In this document: one piece after another, positions 43,671 through 53,636 of the stretch
Numbering within the stretch: the first letter of the stretch is position 1
Layout of the letters: each line of letters begins with the position of its first letter
NCBI RefSeq assembly: GCF_014206945.1
Contig: NZ_JACHON010000013.1
Location: 1-64,000, forward strand
Length of the DNA stretch: 64,000 bases
Source: Gracilibacillus halotolerans
GTDB lineage: Bacteria; Bacillota; Bacilli; Bacillales; Amphibacillaceae
Reading direction: 5' to 3'
The notes under the pieces: generated by a model
The model's database searches: none
Told to the model about the DNA's origin: nothing
Seen by the model: only the letters and a program-made list of their open reading frames with translations
Position numbers and translations under genes: made by a program

Positions 43671-44640
43671 AAAGTTAATCCAGAAAGCAAAAAAAGACAA
43701 ACTGAAACATGCAAACGAAGGACCAAAAGTTATTAAAAAAGCAATTAATTCATCTAAATGGAAGTTACTATTTTCTACCTTAACAGTCCTTCTAATCATT
43801 GTACCGACTTGTTACATGTTGACCTATATGTATTATGCATTTGGAACTAAATCAACCACGTTAATGGATGTAGCTAGTAAGACCCTCTACATTACAGAAC
43901 CAAATACAACATTAGAAGAAATGGAATTTGATATGGATTTTTCCCTTTTTTCAATGAACTTATCATTTGAAGCGTACAAACAGATTGGTGAAGAATTTTA
44001 TCCTTCCAAGACCTATGATTTACAATTTATATTGAATAAACTAGTGAAAAAAGAGACGAATTCTAAGTTAGAAAAAATATATCCAAAGTACCCTACAGAA
44101 ACAAATCAATGGTTAGCACATCCGAAACAACAGGTTGAATTTTATAGTAAAAAGGAGTGGCGGGTCCTTTCTGGTTTACCAGATGAGACGGTTGTTGAAG
44201 CTTATATTTCTTTAATTGATTTGTATTCAGTAGAAGAAGTGATTAATGAGATGGAAAATATAGATGTTTCCTGGGCTGCTATCTATACGGGATTAGAAGA
44301 TACGATGCTCAGCAAAGAAGGTAATGTTATCTCTCCAATTGGGTATCCTGTACAACCTGATTCAACACTCTGGTCCCCGTTCCGAGATTCTATTTCGCAT
44401 GAGGAAACCTTCCTAAACATGCTAAAAGAAATCGAACGTTACGAAGAGATAGCAGAAGGAGTCTCGTCGCATAAAAATCTTGAATTAGAAGAACGAATTC
44501 GTTACATCGAGCAAAATGGATTCAAAACATATGGTGTCGTTGTTACCGGACCAAAGACTAAAATTGCATCATTGGAAGATTCGAATATAGTGCGTTACAT
44601 GAAATTGGGTGAGGTGAAATTATGGAATTTGGGACGTTAA
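43657..44640 (+). CDS. Membrane-anchored anti-sigma factor with Sigma_reg C-terminal domain
   Basis: About 327 residues. A short basic cytoplasmic N-terminus (1-35) that should hold the sigma factor is followed by one membrane helix (LLFSTLTVLLIIVPTCYMLTY) and an outer domain of about 260 residues. The outer part resembles the sigma-factor regulator C-terminal family (WAAIYTGLEDTMLSKEGNV, GYPVQPDSTLW). ATG 43657 follows GAGGAGG. It overlaps the sigma gene by 14 bases and the next small gene by 19. Confidence 0.85.
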   Translation: MDSYEKLIQKAKKDKLKHANEGPKVIKKAINSSKWKLLFSTLTVLLIIVPTCYMLTYMYYAFGTKSTTLMDVASKTLYITEPNTTLEEMEFDMDFSLFSMNLSFEAYKQIGEEFYPSKTYDLQFILNKLVKKETNSKLEKIYPKYPTETNQWLAHPKQQVEFYSKKEWRVLSGLPDETVVEAYISLIDLYSVEEVINEMENIDVSWAAIYTGLEDTMLSKEGNVISPIGYPVQPDSTLWSPFRDSISHEETFLNMLKEIERYEEIAEGVSSHKNLELEERIRYIEQNGFKTYGVVVTGPKTKIASLEDSNIVRYMKLGEVKLWNLGR

Positions 44641-44915
44641 AACAAAGAATTTTCCTGTGGATTGGTTGGCTAAGTATTGTGACAGGACTAATCCCTTTTG
44701 CAATTCTAAATATATTTCTTTTATGGGGATACAATGTACCGATTGGTAACAACACCTCTTTTTGGTTTTTGATTACTATAACTCTTGGAGCAGTTTCAAC
44801 CATCAACAAAAACAGTAGGCCACTCGGTTTATGGGGAATAGGCTTGGGCCTCTATTTAGGACTTTTTGTAGCAGTTATGTTTGTTTTAGGCTGGGCAATC
44901 AATCCTTTCCCATAA
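44622..44915 (+). CDS. Small four-helix membrane protein of the ECF operon
   Basis: 97 residues with three to four membrane helices and almost no soluble part. It overlaps the anti-sigma gene by 19 bases and has a ribosome site GGTGAGGTGAAATT. Its position suggests that it assists the anti-sigma factor or senses the signal. Family unknown. Confidence 0.7.
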   Translation: MEFGTLKQRIFLWIGWLSIVTGLIPFAILNIFLLWGYNVPIGNNTSFWFLITITLGAVSTINKNSRPLGLWGIGLGLYLGLFVAVMFVLGWAINPFP

Positions 44916-44930
44916 TATTCAGTAATACAA

Positions 44931-44967
44931 AGCACGAAGAAATATATACGTAATTCCTTCGTGCTTC
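44931..44967 (+). terminator. Hairpin ending the ECF operon
   Basis: Perfect 10-bp stem AAGCACGAAG / CTTCGTGCTT with a 17-base loop; only a weak T-run follows. Confidence 0.6.
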
Positions 44968-45038
44968 CCCTATGTTCTTAGCCAAACATATTCAGCTAAA
45001 GCTACTCTTTCATTTAATTCGTTATAAAAGACTATCTA

Positions 45039-45287
45039 TTAACTATGAACCAAAACATTATCTACAAAAATTTTGCATTTTATTGTAAAAGTACCACCGA
45101 GGCTTACTTTAATACTTTTTGTAATTTGATCATTATCTTTAAGAATTCCTCTCAAAGTTGCTCTTAATGCGAGACCTAAATTTTCATCCTGCAATTTACC
45201 ATCAACGTATAACTTTTCACCATTAAACCATGTATTAACCACTTGAATATGGTGTCCTTCATGTGTAACATCAAATACTTTCTTCAT
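45039..45287 (-). CDS. Conserved small protein of unknown function
   Basis: 82 residues. Two motifs stand out: VVNTWFNGEKLYVDGKLQDE and VSLGGTFTIKCKIFVD, which read as beta-strands of a small barrel or sandwich. GGAGGGAG precedes the ATG. No signal peptide, no membrane helix. I have seen similar short proteins in Bacillaceae but know no function. Confidence 0.65.
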   Translation of the reverse strand: MKKVFDVTHEGHHIQVVNTWFNGEKLYVDGKLQDENLGLALRATLRGILKDNDQITKSIKVSLGGTFTIKCKIFVDNVLVHS

Positions 45288-45475
45288 ATATAGACTCCCT
45301 CCTACCCATACGACATATACGTATTAGAAAACGAAAGGTTCCAAATAGTGACACTTCATATCCTACAGTTTAATTTTAACACTAACTCCCCTTTATTCCA
45401 TCCGGATTATTCAAATAATAATTTTATTTAATTCATTTCTTTGCTAAGACATTGCAAATCAGAAGTGACTCGCTC

Positions 45476-45955
45476 CTAGCTCTCTTGTTCGGCAAAATGT
45501 ACACATTCTTCGATTGATTGCGTAAAATTCATCATTCTTTCTTTCGTTGCCATATTTAAAGGTTGTTCGTCTTGAAGACTACTAAGTATAGTTCCAATGA
45601 TTCCTTGTAGGTTTTCAAGTTCTGTTCGATTATCATCGGGAATTCCAATTTTACTGGGAGTAGACATATTAGTAATGCCTCTATCGAGCTCAAGGAAAAC
45701 AGAAGTAGTCTCTTGTATTAAATGGTCGTCCCAGTCTACTTCTTCTGCTGATTGAGTTGTTACATAGTTTAAAAGGGTTCTTAATGAACTCTCAAGCTGT
45801 ACTTGATAAAAGTATAAATTTGTACGTTCTAGCTTCTCATTTAAATATTCTTTCTCATTTGAATATGTAACTCGTTGATAAAAGTAAAGTATTAGAAGAG
45901 CCAACAATACAACAGATAAAGTTAAAATAACTACTGAACGTAAGCGTCTACTCAT
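45476..45955 (-). CDS. Membrane-anchored protein with coiled-coil outer domain
   Basis: 159 residues. One N-terminal membrane helix (VVILTLSVVLLALLILYFY) is followed by a helical outer domain rich in Glu, Leu and Thr. It starts only 17 bases after the gnd terminator, and no good ribosome site is visible. Function unknown. Confidence 0.6.
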   Translation of the reverse strand: MSRRLRSVVILTLSVVLLALLILYFYQRVTYSNEKEYLNEKLERTNLYFYQVQLESSLRTLLNYVTTQSAEEVDWDDHLIQETTSVFLELDRGITNMSTPSKIGIPDDNRTELENLQGIIGTILSSLQDEQPLNMATKERMMNFTQSIEECVHFAEQES

Positions 45956-45971
45956 GTTATACCAAAAAAAA

Positions 45972-46005
45972 AACCTGACGACTGCATGTATGCAGCTGCC
46001 AGGTT
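45972..46005 (-). terminator. Terminator of gndA
   Basis: AACCTG...CAGGTT stem with inner CTGCAT/ATGCAG and a run of ten T on the minus strand. Confidence 0.85.
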
Positions 46006-46018
46006 GTGTGTTTTTATA

Positions 46019-47440
46019 TTAGTCGTCCATCCACTCTGTATGGAAAACTCCTTCTTTATCAATACGTTGGTACGTATGTGCACCGAAGTAGTCACGTTGT
46101 GCTTGTAGTAAGTTCGCAGGTAACGTTTCTGTACGGTAGCTATCGTAATAAGCAATCGCACTTGCGAATCCTGGAACTGGAATTCCACGTTCCATAGCAA
46201 GAGAAATAACTTTACGCAGAGAATCTTGGTAACCTTCTACAATATCCTTGAAGTATGGATCTAGTAATAAGTTATCAAGCTGTGGATCACGATCATACGC
46301 TTCTTTAATCTTCTGTAAGAATTGAGCACGGATGATACATCCTCCACGCCAGATCATCGCTAGGTCTCCATAATTTAGATCCCAGTTATTTTCTTCTGAA
46401 GCAGCACGCATTTGTGCAAAGCCTTGTGCATAAGAGATAATTTTACTCATGTAAAGTGCTTTACGAATCGCTTCTACTAGCTCATCTTTATCGCCTTCAT
46501 AAGGATTACTCTCGGCTGTTGGACCACTTAGAACCTTACTTGCTTTCACACGCTCGTCCTTCATTGCTGAGATAAAACGCGCAAATACAGATTCTGTAAT
46601 AACAGGTAGAGGTACACCTAGATCTAGAGAGCTTTGGCTCGTCCATTTACCTGTTCCTTTTTGACCAGCAGTATCAAGGATAACGTCTACAAGCGGCTTA
46701 CCAGTCTCGTCATCTTTCTTTTTGAAAATATCTGCAGTAATCTCGATAAGGTAGCTATCTAGCTCACCTTTATTCCAGTCAGAGAATACTTCATGAAGCT
46801 CGTCTGCACTAGAGCCTAGTACATGCTTCATAATGAAGTAAGCTTCACAGATTAATTGCATGTCACCATATTCAATCCCGTTATGAACCATTTTCACATA
46901 GTGACCAGCTCCATTAGGGCCAATATATGTTACACATGCTTCGTTATCTACTTTAGCAGAAATAGCTTCAAAGATTGGCGCAACCTTTTCATAGGCTTCT
47001 TTTTGTCCACCAGGCATGATCGAAGGTCCTTTTAGTGCTCCTTCTTCTCCACCTGATACACCTGTACCAATGAAGTGGATGCCTGATTTATCTAATTCTT
47101 GATTTCGGCGGATGGTATCGGTAAATAATGTGTTACCACCATCAATCAAAATGTCACCTTCATCTAGTAATGGTTTTAGCGAAGCAATCGTTGCATCTGT
47201 TGCTGGACCAGCTTGTACCATTAACATAATTTTACGTGGTTTTTCTAATGATTCGACAAATTCTTCGATTGTTTTAGCACCTACGAAGTTTTTACCTTTT
47301 GCTTCATTATTTAAAAAGTCTTCCGTTTTTTGATATGTACGGTTAAATACTGCTACTGAGTATCCTCTGCTTTCTACGTTTAGCGCAAGGTTTTTACCCA
47401 TTACAGCAAGACCGACTACTCCAAATTGCTGTTTTGCCAT
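46019..47440 (-). CDS. gndA: 6-phosphogluconate dehydrogenase, NADP+-dependent, decarboxylating
   Basis: 473 residues, full length. The N-terminal Rossmann start [15 protein letters not shown], the active-site stretch [21 protein letters not shown] and [16 protein letters not shown] are all intact. It converts 6-phosphogluconate to ribulose 5-phosphate, CO2 and NADPH. Length and sequence fit the GndA (YqjI) form rather than the short NAD form. AAAGGAG precedes the ATG. Confidence 0.95.
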   Translation of the reverse strand: MAKQQFGVVGLAVMGKNLALNVESRGYSVAVFNRTYQKTEDFLNNEAKGKNFVGAKTIEEFVESLEKPRKIMLMVQAGPATDATIASLKPLLDEGDILIDGGNTLFTDTIRRNQELDKSGIHFIGTGVSGGEEGALKGPSIMPGGQKEAYEKVAPIFEAISAKVDNEACVTYIGPNGAGHYVKMVHNGIEYGDMQLICEAYFIMKHVLGSSADELHEVFSDWNKGELDSYLIEITADIFKKKDDETGKPLVDVILDTAGQKGTGKWTSQSSLDLGVPLPVITESVFARFISAMKDERVKASKVLSGPTAESNPYEGDKDELVEAIRKALYMSKIISYAQGFAQMRAASEENNWDLNYGDLAMIWRGGCIIRAQFLQKIKEAYDRDPQLDNLLLDPYFKDIVEGYQDSLRKVISLAMERGIPVPGFASAIAYYDSYRTETLPANLLQAQRDYFGAHTYQRIDKEGVFHTEWMDD

Positions 47441-47609
47441 TTTTTAATACGCTCCTTTTTTTCAAAGACTAACATTCTTTGACATTCCTATTGTACCATA
47501 AAATAAAATGTACCTATCAGATGAAAAAAATAATCACACCTAATAAGTTATAATATCAAACACATAACTGCAAGTAATTAAGCAAAGTTTTCAGAAAATT
47601 CGTCATTTT

Positions 47610-47656
47610 AAGAGGAAGCTAGAAAAATGATAGTCGTTACGCTCTTTTTCTACTTC
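47610..47656 (-). terminator. Hairpin after the HAD phosphatase gene
   Basis: GAGGAAG...AGAAAAA pairs with TTTTTCT...CTTCCTC around a 20-base loop; it follows the stop at 47671 on the minus strand. T-run weak. Confidence 0.5.
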
Positions 47657-47670
47657 CTCCATCTCCCTAG

Positions 47671-48408
47671 TTATTTACGAAGTACCCATTTTTCAATCGC
47701 CTTCGCTACTCCATCGTTTGCGTTCGTGTCCGTGATATAATCGGCCTTATCTTTAACGATTTGTTGTGCATTGCCCATCGCTACACCAAGACCTGCTTTT
47801 TCAATCATTTTAATATCGTTCAAACTATCACCCGCAGCCATCACTTGCTCCATAGAGAGATTTAATCGCTCACAGACCTTCTTTATAGCAGCCGCTTTAT
47901 TCACACCAAATGCGTTTATTTCAATATTTGTTGGACTAGAATTCGACCATTCTACGTTACCCCAGTCGGTAATTGTTTGGATGATTTCTTCTTTTGTTTG
48001 ATCATTATCTGTATCAAAACCAACTTTTAGCCATTCATACGCTAATATATCTTCGGGAGCCTCATTGCTAAACACTTCATCTACGGACGCTAACCAAGTC
48101 CATGTACCATGCTGTTCTTTCAACTCCATTAGCTTCATTACAATCTCTGAATCAAGAGTTTGCCTAGCAATTAATTCACCATCTAATGTCCAAATTTCAC
48201 TTCCGTTTACCGTGATTAAGTAATGAATATCTAGCTCTCGTGCAATTTCAAAACTAGATTGATAATGCCTTCCAGTAGAGATTATCACTTCTACTCCTTG
48301 GTCTCGTGCAGCTAGGATTGCTTCCTTATTCCTATCCGAGACTACATGCTGATTATTCAGCAATGTTCCATCCATATCTAAAGCTATTAATTTAATGTTT
48401 TTATCCAC
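47671..48408 (-). CDS. HAD-superfamily phosphatase, Cof type
   Basis: 245 residues. Motif I ALDMDGTLLNN, motif II ISTGRHYQS, and motif IV AAGDSLNDIKMIEKAGLGVAMGNA are intact. Start codon GTG 48408 follows AGGAGG. It is related to sugar-phosphate or flavin phosphatases; substrate not known. Stands alone with its own terminator-like hairpin. Confidence 0.88.
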   Translation of the reverse strand: MDKNIKLIALDMDGTLLNNQHVVSDRNKEAILAARDQGVEVIISTGRHYQSSFEIARELDIHYLITVNGSEIWTLDGELIARQTLDSEIVMKLMELKEQHGTWTWLASVDEVFSNEAPEDILAYEWLKVGFDTDNDQTKEEIIQTITDWGNVEWSNSSPTNIEINAFGVNKAAAIKKVCERLNLSMEQVMAAGDSLNDIKMIEKAGLGVAMGNAQQIVKDKADYITDTNANDGVAKAIEKWVLRK

Positions 48409-48537
48409 AGTATATTCCTCCTGTCATTATCTTCATTGTAGACAAATCCTAATGAAAAGTAAAAATTCCAATCTTTTGCTATCCGGGTTCTCCTGCTGAT
48501 AAAATATGTATAGTCACGTAACTATAGGAGGTAAACG

Positions 48538-48951
48538 ATGCAATCTTTTCAATTACAAGAAGCTTGGCAAAGACAAATTAGTCCTGATGATAAAGAACAA
48601 TTGATAGACCTCTTTAACAAAACTCGGAACCAAATGGGCGAAACAATAACCTGTATCCCCTATCGACTTGCCTTTAACCATCGTCAAGATTTACTATGTA
48701 CCGTGCTTATCCACAACACAAAAGATGAATCGATTGATTTACGAAATGTGATGATTACAATTAAAAAGGAATCTAAAGAAGTCGCTACAAATATATTTGA
48801 AGATTTACCCCTCCAGCTTCCTAGCAAAACAAGCATGCCATGGACCTATATTTTCCCGTTAAATCATTACGATACCTCTCTTACAATAGATGATACAAAT
48901 AGCATAGCTGTTAGCCTTTCAGAGCATACTAAAAATAATAATTCTTTCTAA
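48538..48951 (+). CDS. SLAP-domain protein
   Basis: 137 residues with the SLAP layout: WQRQISPDDKEQLIDLFN near the start, then a beta-rich part with LAFNHRQDLLCTVLIHN and MPWTYIFPL. SLAP proteins occur with accessory Sec systems and S-layer assembly in Bacillaceae, but no signal peptide is seen here. AGGAGG precedes the ATG. No partner gene is adjacent. Function inferred from domain only. Confidence 0.72.
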   Translation: MQSFQLQEAWQRQISPDDKEQLIDLFNKTRNQMGETITCIPYRLAFNHRQDLLCTVLIHNTKDESIDLRNVMITIKKESKEVATNIFEDLPLQLPSKTSMPWTYIFPLNHYDTSLTIDDTNSIAVSLSEHTKNNNSF

Positions 48952-49016
48952 AACGTTTCATACCACTTCTTTAATGGGTAATAATAACTAACTATGTATT
49001 CTGTGGAGTGAACATT

Positions 49017-51464
49017 ATGGATTTCTCTAGTTCTGAAGACCAAAATCTTTCCTATCATGACCTGCTAAACATGCTGAACCAAATACCAGAACCGATGGCG
49101 ATTATGAAAGTAAATTCTGGTGATCGTTTAGAAATTGTGGAAGCGAATGACTTACTAGAAAAGCTAACCGGATACTCTGTTGCAGAGCTAAAAACAATGG
49201 CTTTGGATAGTTTATTAACAGAGAATTCCCTCCAAAGCTTATCCTTATGTATTCAACAAGTTCGCCTAGCTCGTTATACAGATACCGAAGTTACACAAAT
49301 ACATAAAGACGGCACAAAAAAACCGTCTAGACTAACACTTAGTTATGTTAAATCCAGCAACAAACCTCCCTATATGATTGCACTGATTAAAGATATTACC
49401 TATCAACGAGAAATAGAAGCATTACTTGCAATGACAGATAAGCAATTGGAATCACTGTTTGACTATAATCCTGATTTAATTTTTAAATTGGACCAGGATG
49501 GCAAATTTACGAATGTTAACCCAATTCATGAACAAATTTTAAGTTATAAACAGGATGAGTTGCTCGGGACACATTTTATCGACCGAGTGTATGAAGAGGA
49601 CGTTCCTTTAGTGTTGGCGCATTATGAACACGTCTTACGAAAAGAGAGCGTTCGATTAGATATGAGAGTTCTTAATAAGCAAGATGAAATTGTCTATTTA
49701 GATTTGACGGCATTCCCGGTTATTAGCCATAACGAAGTCGTTGGAATGATTTGTATCGCAAGAGATTGTACAGAAGAAAAACGAACGAGAAGAAAACTCC
49801 GTGAAAGTGAGCAAATGTACCGCTCGTTATTTGAAAATAATATTGATTCGGTTATCACATTCGACATTGATGGAAATTTTTTAAAAATGAATGAAGCTGC
49901 AGAAAAATTACTTGGCTATACTTTTGAGGAAGTGAAAGGTAGTATTTTTCTTCGCCATATTATACCGGAACAACAAGAAAAGATATTTCAATATTTCCAA
50001 AAAGCTTTAGAAGGTGAATCTATCCAATATGAAACAGTGATGTATAATCGTGCCGAGGAGGAACGTTACATCCATGTGACTCTTATTCCTATGAAAATTG
50101 ATGGAGAAATTATCGGTGTTCATTCTATCGGCAAAGATTTAACCGAGCAATATAGCCTTCAAGAGAGCTTAAAACACATGATTTTTCAAGACTATTTAAC
50201 TGGTCTATCCAACCCGCATAAATTTCATTACGATTTAAATGCACTGATTGAAAGTGATCAGCCTTATTTTTTTTCTTTATTTTTCCTTGATTTGGATCGT
50301 TTCAAATTAGTGAATGATTCATTTGGGCATTCCTATGGAGATGCACTCCTGCAAAAGGTAGCGTACCGTCTAAAGTCTATCATACCGAATAGTGGAACAG
50401 TTTATCGATACGGTGGAGACGAATTTATCATTATATTACGTGACACTACAATCAAAAAAACGAAATCACTTGCTGAGCAAATTATTAAAGAATTAAGTGA
50501 ACCATATGTTATTGATCAATTAGAAATCGTTTTGACACCAAGCATTGGAATTAGTGTGTACCCCTTAGATGGTATTGATGAGGAAACATTAATTCGCAAA
50601 GCCGATAACGCGATGTACAATGTTAAACGTATAGCAAGAGGGAATTATCAATTTCACCATGAATCTCTTAAACAAAAAACCCTAGGAAATATTCGGATGG
50701 ATTCTTCCTTACGTAAAGGAATTCAACAAGACGAATTCTCTCTCATGTATCAACCACAAATTGACGCAACCACGAATAAAATTGTTGGTGCAGAAGCTTT
50801 ACTTCGTTGGCATTCCAGAGATTTGGGACCTGTTTCGCCAAATGTTTTTATACCGCTTGCCGAAGAGACTGGTTTAATTATCCCGATTGGAGAATGGGTT
50901 CTCAAACAAGCATGCAACCAAATTCTATCTTGGAAAGAAGAAGGTATCGTTCTTCCAATTGCAATCAACCTTTCTATTCGGCAATTTTATTATCATAACT
51001 TCATACCATCAGTGGAAAAAATCATTCAAAAAACAGATATTAATCCATCGCTGCTTCATATGGAAATTACAGAGTCAATGGCGATTGATCAAGAATTCGC
51101 AACGAAAGTTTTGCAACAACTAAAGAATATTGGAGTGAAAATTGCTATTGATGATTTTGGGACAGGCTATAGCTCTCTTAGCCATTTGAAGAAATTTCCT
51201 TTCGATTATTTAAAGATTGACCAGTCTTTTATTAGTGATCTGGATCACGACAAAGAAGGGCAAGATATGATTTCCATTATTACAATGTTAGCAAAGAAGT
51301 TTAATATGCGGACTATTGCTGAAGGAGTAGAAACCGAGAAGCATGTTGATCTACTAAAAAAGTATGAATGTGATATAATGCAAGGCTTTTTCTATAGTCG
51401 TCCTTTACCACCAAGTGAATTTACACAATGGAAAAAGAATTGGGAGATTCAAACACATTTATAA
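49017..51464 (+). CDS. PAS-PAS-PAS-GGDEF-EAL cyclic-di-GMP signalling protein
   Basis: 815 residues. Three PAS domains (about 10-130, 140-265, 265-390) precede GGDEF (YRYGGDEFIIIL) and EAL (AEALLRWHS, EITESMAI, DDFGTGYSSL) domains. The EAL and GGDEF motifs are intact, so it may both make and degrade cyclic di-GMP; no membrane segment. Start ATG 49017 after GGAG. Second such protein in the window. Confidence 0.9.
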   Translation: MDFSSSEDQNLSYHDLLNMLNQIPEPMAIMKVNSGDRLEIVEANDLLEKLTGYSVAELKTMALDSLLTENSLQSLSLCIQQVRLARYTDTEVTQIHKDGTKKPSRLTLSYVKSSNKPPYMIALIKDITYQREIEALLAMTDKQLESLFDYNPDLIFKLDQDGKFTNVNPIHEQILSYKQDELLGTHFIDRVYEEDVPLVLAHYEHVLRKESVRLDMRVLNKQDEIVYLDLTAFPVISHNEVVGMICIARDCTEEKRTRRKLRESEQMYRSLFENNIDSVITFDIDGNFLKMNEAAEKLLGYTFEEVKGSIFLRHIIPEQQEKIFQYFQKALEGESIQYETVMYNRAEEERYIHVTLIPMKIDGEIIGVHSIGKDLTEQYSLQESLKHMIFQDYLTGLSNPHKFHYDLNALIESDQPYFFSLFFLDLDRFKLVNDSFGHSYGDALLQKVAYRLKSIIPNSGTVYRYGGDEFIIILRDTTIKKTKSLAEQIIKELSEPYVIDQLEIVLTPSIGISVYPLDGIDEETLIRKADNAMYNVKRIARGNYQFHHESLKQKTLGNIRMDSSLRKGIQQDEFSLMYQPQIDATTNKIVGAEALLRWHSRDLGPVSPNVFIPLAEETGLIIPIGEWVLKQACNQILSWKEEGIVLPIAINLSIRQFYYHNFIPSVEKIIQKTDINPSLLHMEITESMAIDQEFATKVLQQLKNIGVKIAIDDFGTGYSSLSHLKKFPFDYLKIDQSFISDLDHDKEGQDMISIITMLAKKFNMRTIAEGVETEKHVDLLKKYECDIMQGFFYSRPLPPSEFTQWKKNWEIQTHL

Positions 51465-51588
51465 CCGTCCACCATTCGTTATCTTTATGAAACTAAACGT
51501 TTACCGATTCGTATTATACATTGATGAATAACTCTAGTATAATTTTCCCATATAGTTATTTATTAAATTGTATTGGTGGAGGAGAAGC

Positions 51589-53304
51589 ATGAAAAAGAAT
51601 CCCTTTTTTAATTTGATTTTTTCCATACGAATACCAAAAACACCTTTGATTATCGGAATGGTTGGAACGATTCTGACAACATTTGTCGGACTATCCATTC
51701 CCCTATTGACTAGAGAAGTAGTAGATGGATTTAACCCTAATAATATCAATATCGGTCTTATCATTGGAATCATTGCTGTCTTTCTGATTCAGGCAGTAGT
51801 AGATGGGCTCTCGACATACTCACTCGCCTATGTAGGGCAAACCATTGTCCAGCGTCTACGGGAGACAATGTGGGTAAAATTTCTCCATTTGCCTGTCCGT
51901 TATTACGATAAAAATAAAAGTGGCGAATCGGTCAGCCGAATTGTGAATGATACGAGTATTGTAAAAGACTTAATTACTCAGCATTTTCCTCAATTTATTA
52001 ATGGGATTATTACCATTATTGGAGCTGTTATTATACTCCTTATTATGGATTGGAAAATGACACTATTAATGTTGATTGCTGTTCCATTCGTGGTAGCAGT
52101 GCTGATGCCTCTTGGGAAGAAAATGTCTACCGTATCTAGAGGACTGCAAGATGAAACAGCTAATTTTTCGGGCGCAGTTCAACAGACATTGGGCGAGATT
52201 CGATTAATGAAGGCATCACATGCCGAGAACCATGAGCGTAGTAAAGGATTCAACAATATTAAAGAGCTCTTCTTATTTGGATTAAGAGAGGCTAAAATTT
52301 TTGCTATGATTGGTCCTCTCATGTATTTAGTAAACATGCTCGTAGTTGTCGTTATTTTTGGCTATGGAGGAATCCGGGTTGCAGATGGTTCGATGTCTAC
52401 GGGGTCGTTAATTGCATTTTTATTATACCTTGTTCAAATTACATTTCCAATTACATCCTTCGCGATGTTTTTCACCCAGCTTCAAAAAGCTAAAGGAGCA
52501 ACGGAACGAATTATTGACATTCTTGACTTAGATGAAGAACCATTTGCGGGAAGAGAACTTGATATTTCAAACAAAGCTCTTCATTTTCAAAATGTTTCGT
52601 TTCAATATAATGACGAAGAGAAGGTTATTGAAGATATGAGCTTTACAGTACCGCCAGGGAAAATGATTGCGTTTTGTGGACCTAGTGGTGGTGGTAAAAC
52701 AACCGTCTTCGGCCTAATTGAACAGTATTATGAGCCAACAAGTGGAAACATTTCGATCGGTGATATACCTATTACCGATTTAGCGAAAAGTTCGTGGAGA
52801 ACGCAATTAGGTTATGTATCACAAGATAGTCCGATGATGGCTGGTACGATACGTGATAATCTTACATACGGTTTGGAAAATCCAGAATCGATAACAGATG
52901 ACGAGCTTTGGGAAGTTGCTAAAATGGCTTATGCTGACCAATTTATTAAGGAATTTCCCGAACAGCTAGATACAGAAGTTGGTGAACGAGGAGTTAAACT
53001 GTCTGGGGGTCAACGACAGCGAATTGCGATTGCTAGAGCGTTCTTGCGTAATCCGAAAATCTTAATGATGGATGAAGCGACAGCTAGTTTGGACAGTCAA
53101 TCGGAAGCAATCGTGCAACAAGCATTAAGTCGCCTTATGGAAGGTCGTACGACATTAGTCATCGCCCATCGTTTATCAACGATTGTAGATGCAGATAAGA
53201 TTATCTTTATAGAGAAGGGACGAATTACGGGAACAGGAACACACCAGGAATTAATAGCTTCTCATGATTTGTATCGAGAATTCGCCGAACAACAATTAAC
53301 CTAA
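51589..53304 (+). CDS. ABC multidrug exporter, BmrA-like
   Basis: 571-residue half-transporter. Six membrane helices (1-310) are followed by an ATPase domain with Walker A GPSGGGKTT, signature LSGGQRQRIAIARA and Walker B ILMMDEATASLD. Resembles B. subtilis BmrA (YvcC), a homodimeric drug exporter. Start is ATG 51589 after GGAGGAG; seven upstream in-frame codons lack a site. Repeats begin right after its stop. Confidence 0.88.
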   Translation: MKKNPFFNLIFSIRIPKTPLIIGMVGTILTTFVGLSIPLLTREVVDGFNPNNINIGLIIGIIAVFLIQAVVDGLSTYSLAYVGQTIVQRLRETMWVKFLHLPVRYYDKNKSGESVSRIVNDTSIVKDLITQHFPQFINGIITIIGAVIILLIMDWKMTLLMLIAVPFVVAVLMPLGKKMSTVSRGLQDETANFSGAVQQTLGEIRLMKASHAENHERSKGFNNIKELFLFGLREAKIFAMIGPLMYLVNMLVVVVIFGYGGIRVADGSMSTGSLIAFLLYLVQITFPITSFAMFFTQLQKAKGATERIIDILDLDEEPFAGRELDISNKALHFQNVSFQYNDEEKVIEDMSFTVPPGKMIAFCGPSGGGKTTVFGLIEQYYEPTSGNISIGDIPITDLAKSSWRTQLGYVSQDSPMMAGTIRDNLTYGLENPESITDDELWEVAKMAYADQFIKEFPEQLDTEVGERGVKLSGGQRQRIAIARAFLRNPKILMMDEATASLDSQSEAIVQQALSRLMEGRTTLVIAHRLSTIVDADKIIFIEKGRITGTGTHQELIASHDLYREFAEQQLT

Positions 53305-53605
53305 GAAAAGCGAAAGCACCTGTTCACCCCCGACAAGCTTAAGTAAGGCTTGACGGGGCGTTTTTTGCCACAGAATAGCATTACTTAAGACCTCGAGGGG
53401 GTAGGTGCAGGAGCTAGACAATAGGAAAAGCGAAAGCGCCTGTTCACCCCCGACAAGCTTAAGTAAGGCTTGACGTGGCGTTTTTTTGCCACAGAATAGC
53501 ATTACTTAAGACCTCGAGGGGTAGGCGCAGGAGCTAGACAATAAGAAAAGCGAAAGCGCCTGTTCACCCCCGACAAGCTTAAGTAAGGCTTGACGGGGCG
53601 TCCTG
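53305..53605. repeat. 120-bp tandem repeat, 2.5 copies (Bacillaceae dispersed type)
   Basis: The block GAAAAGCGAAAGCGCCTG...GACAAGCTTAAGTAAGGC is repeated at exactly 120 bases (TGTTCACCCC at 53321, 53441 and 53561). Within each unit CTTAAGTAA and TTACTTAAG, and CCCC and GGGG further out, can pair into a long hairpin. The third copy stops at GACGGGGCG. Blocks of this type are scattered in many Bacillaceae genomes. Confidence 0.9.
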
Positions 53606-53636
53606 GCGCTAGCGCTATATTTCTCTGTATCGTTTT

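Noticed and set aside
53296-53502. Minus-strand reading frame of 68 codons with a repeated LLKLVGGEQ motif
   Set aside because: It is the translation of the 120-bp DNA repeat and its repeat period is the DNA period; no ribosome site.
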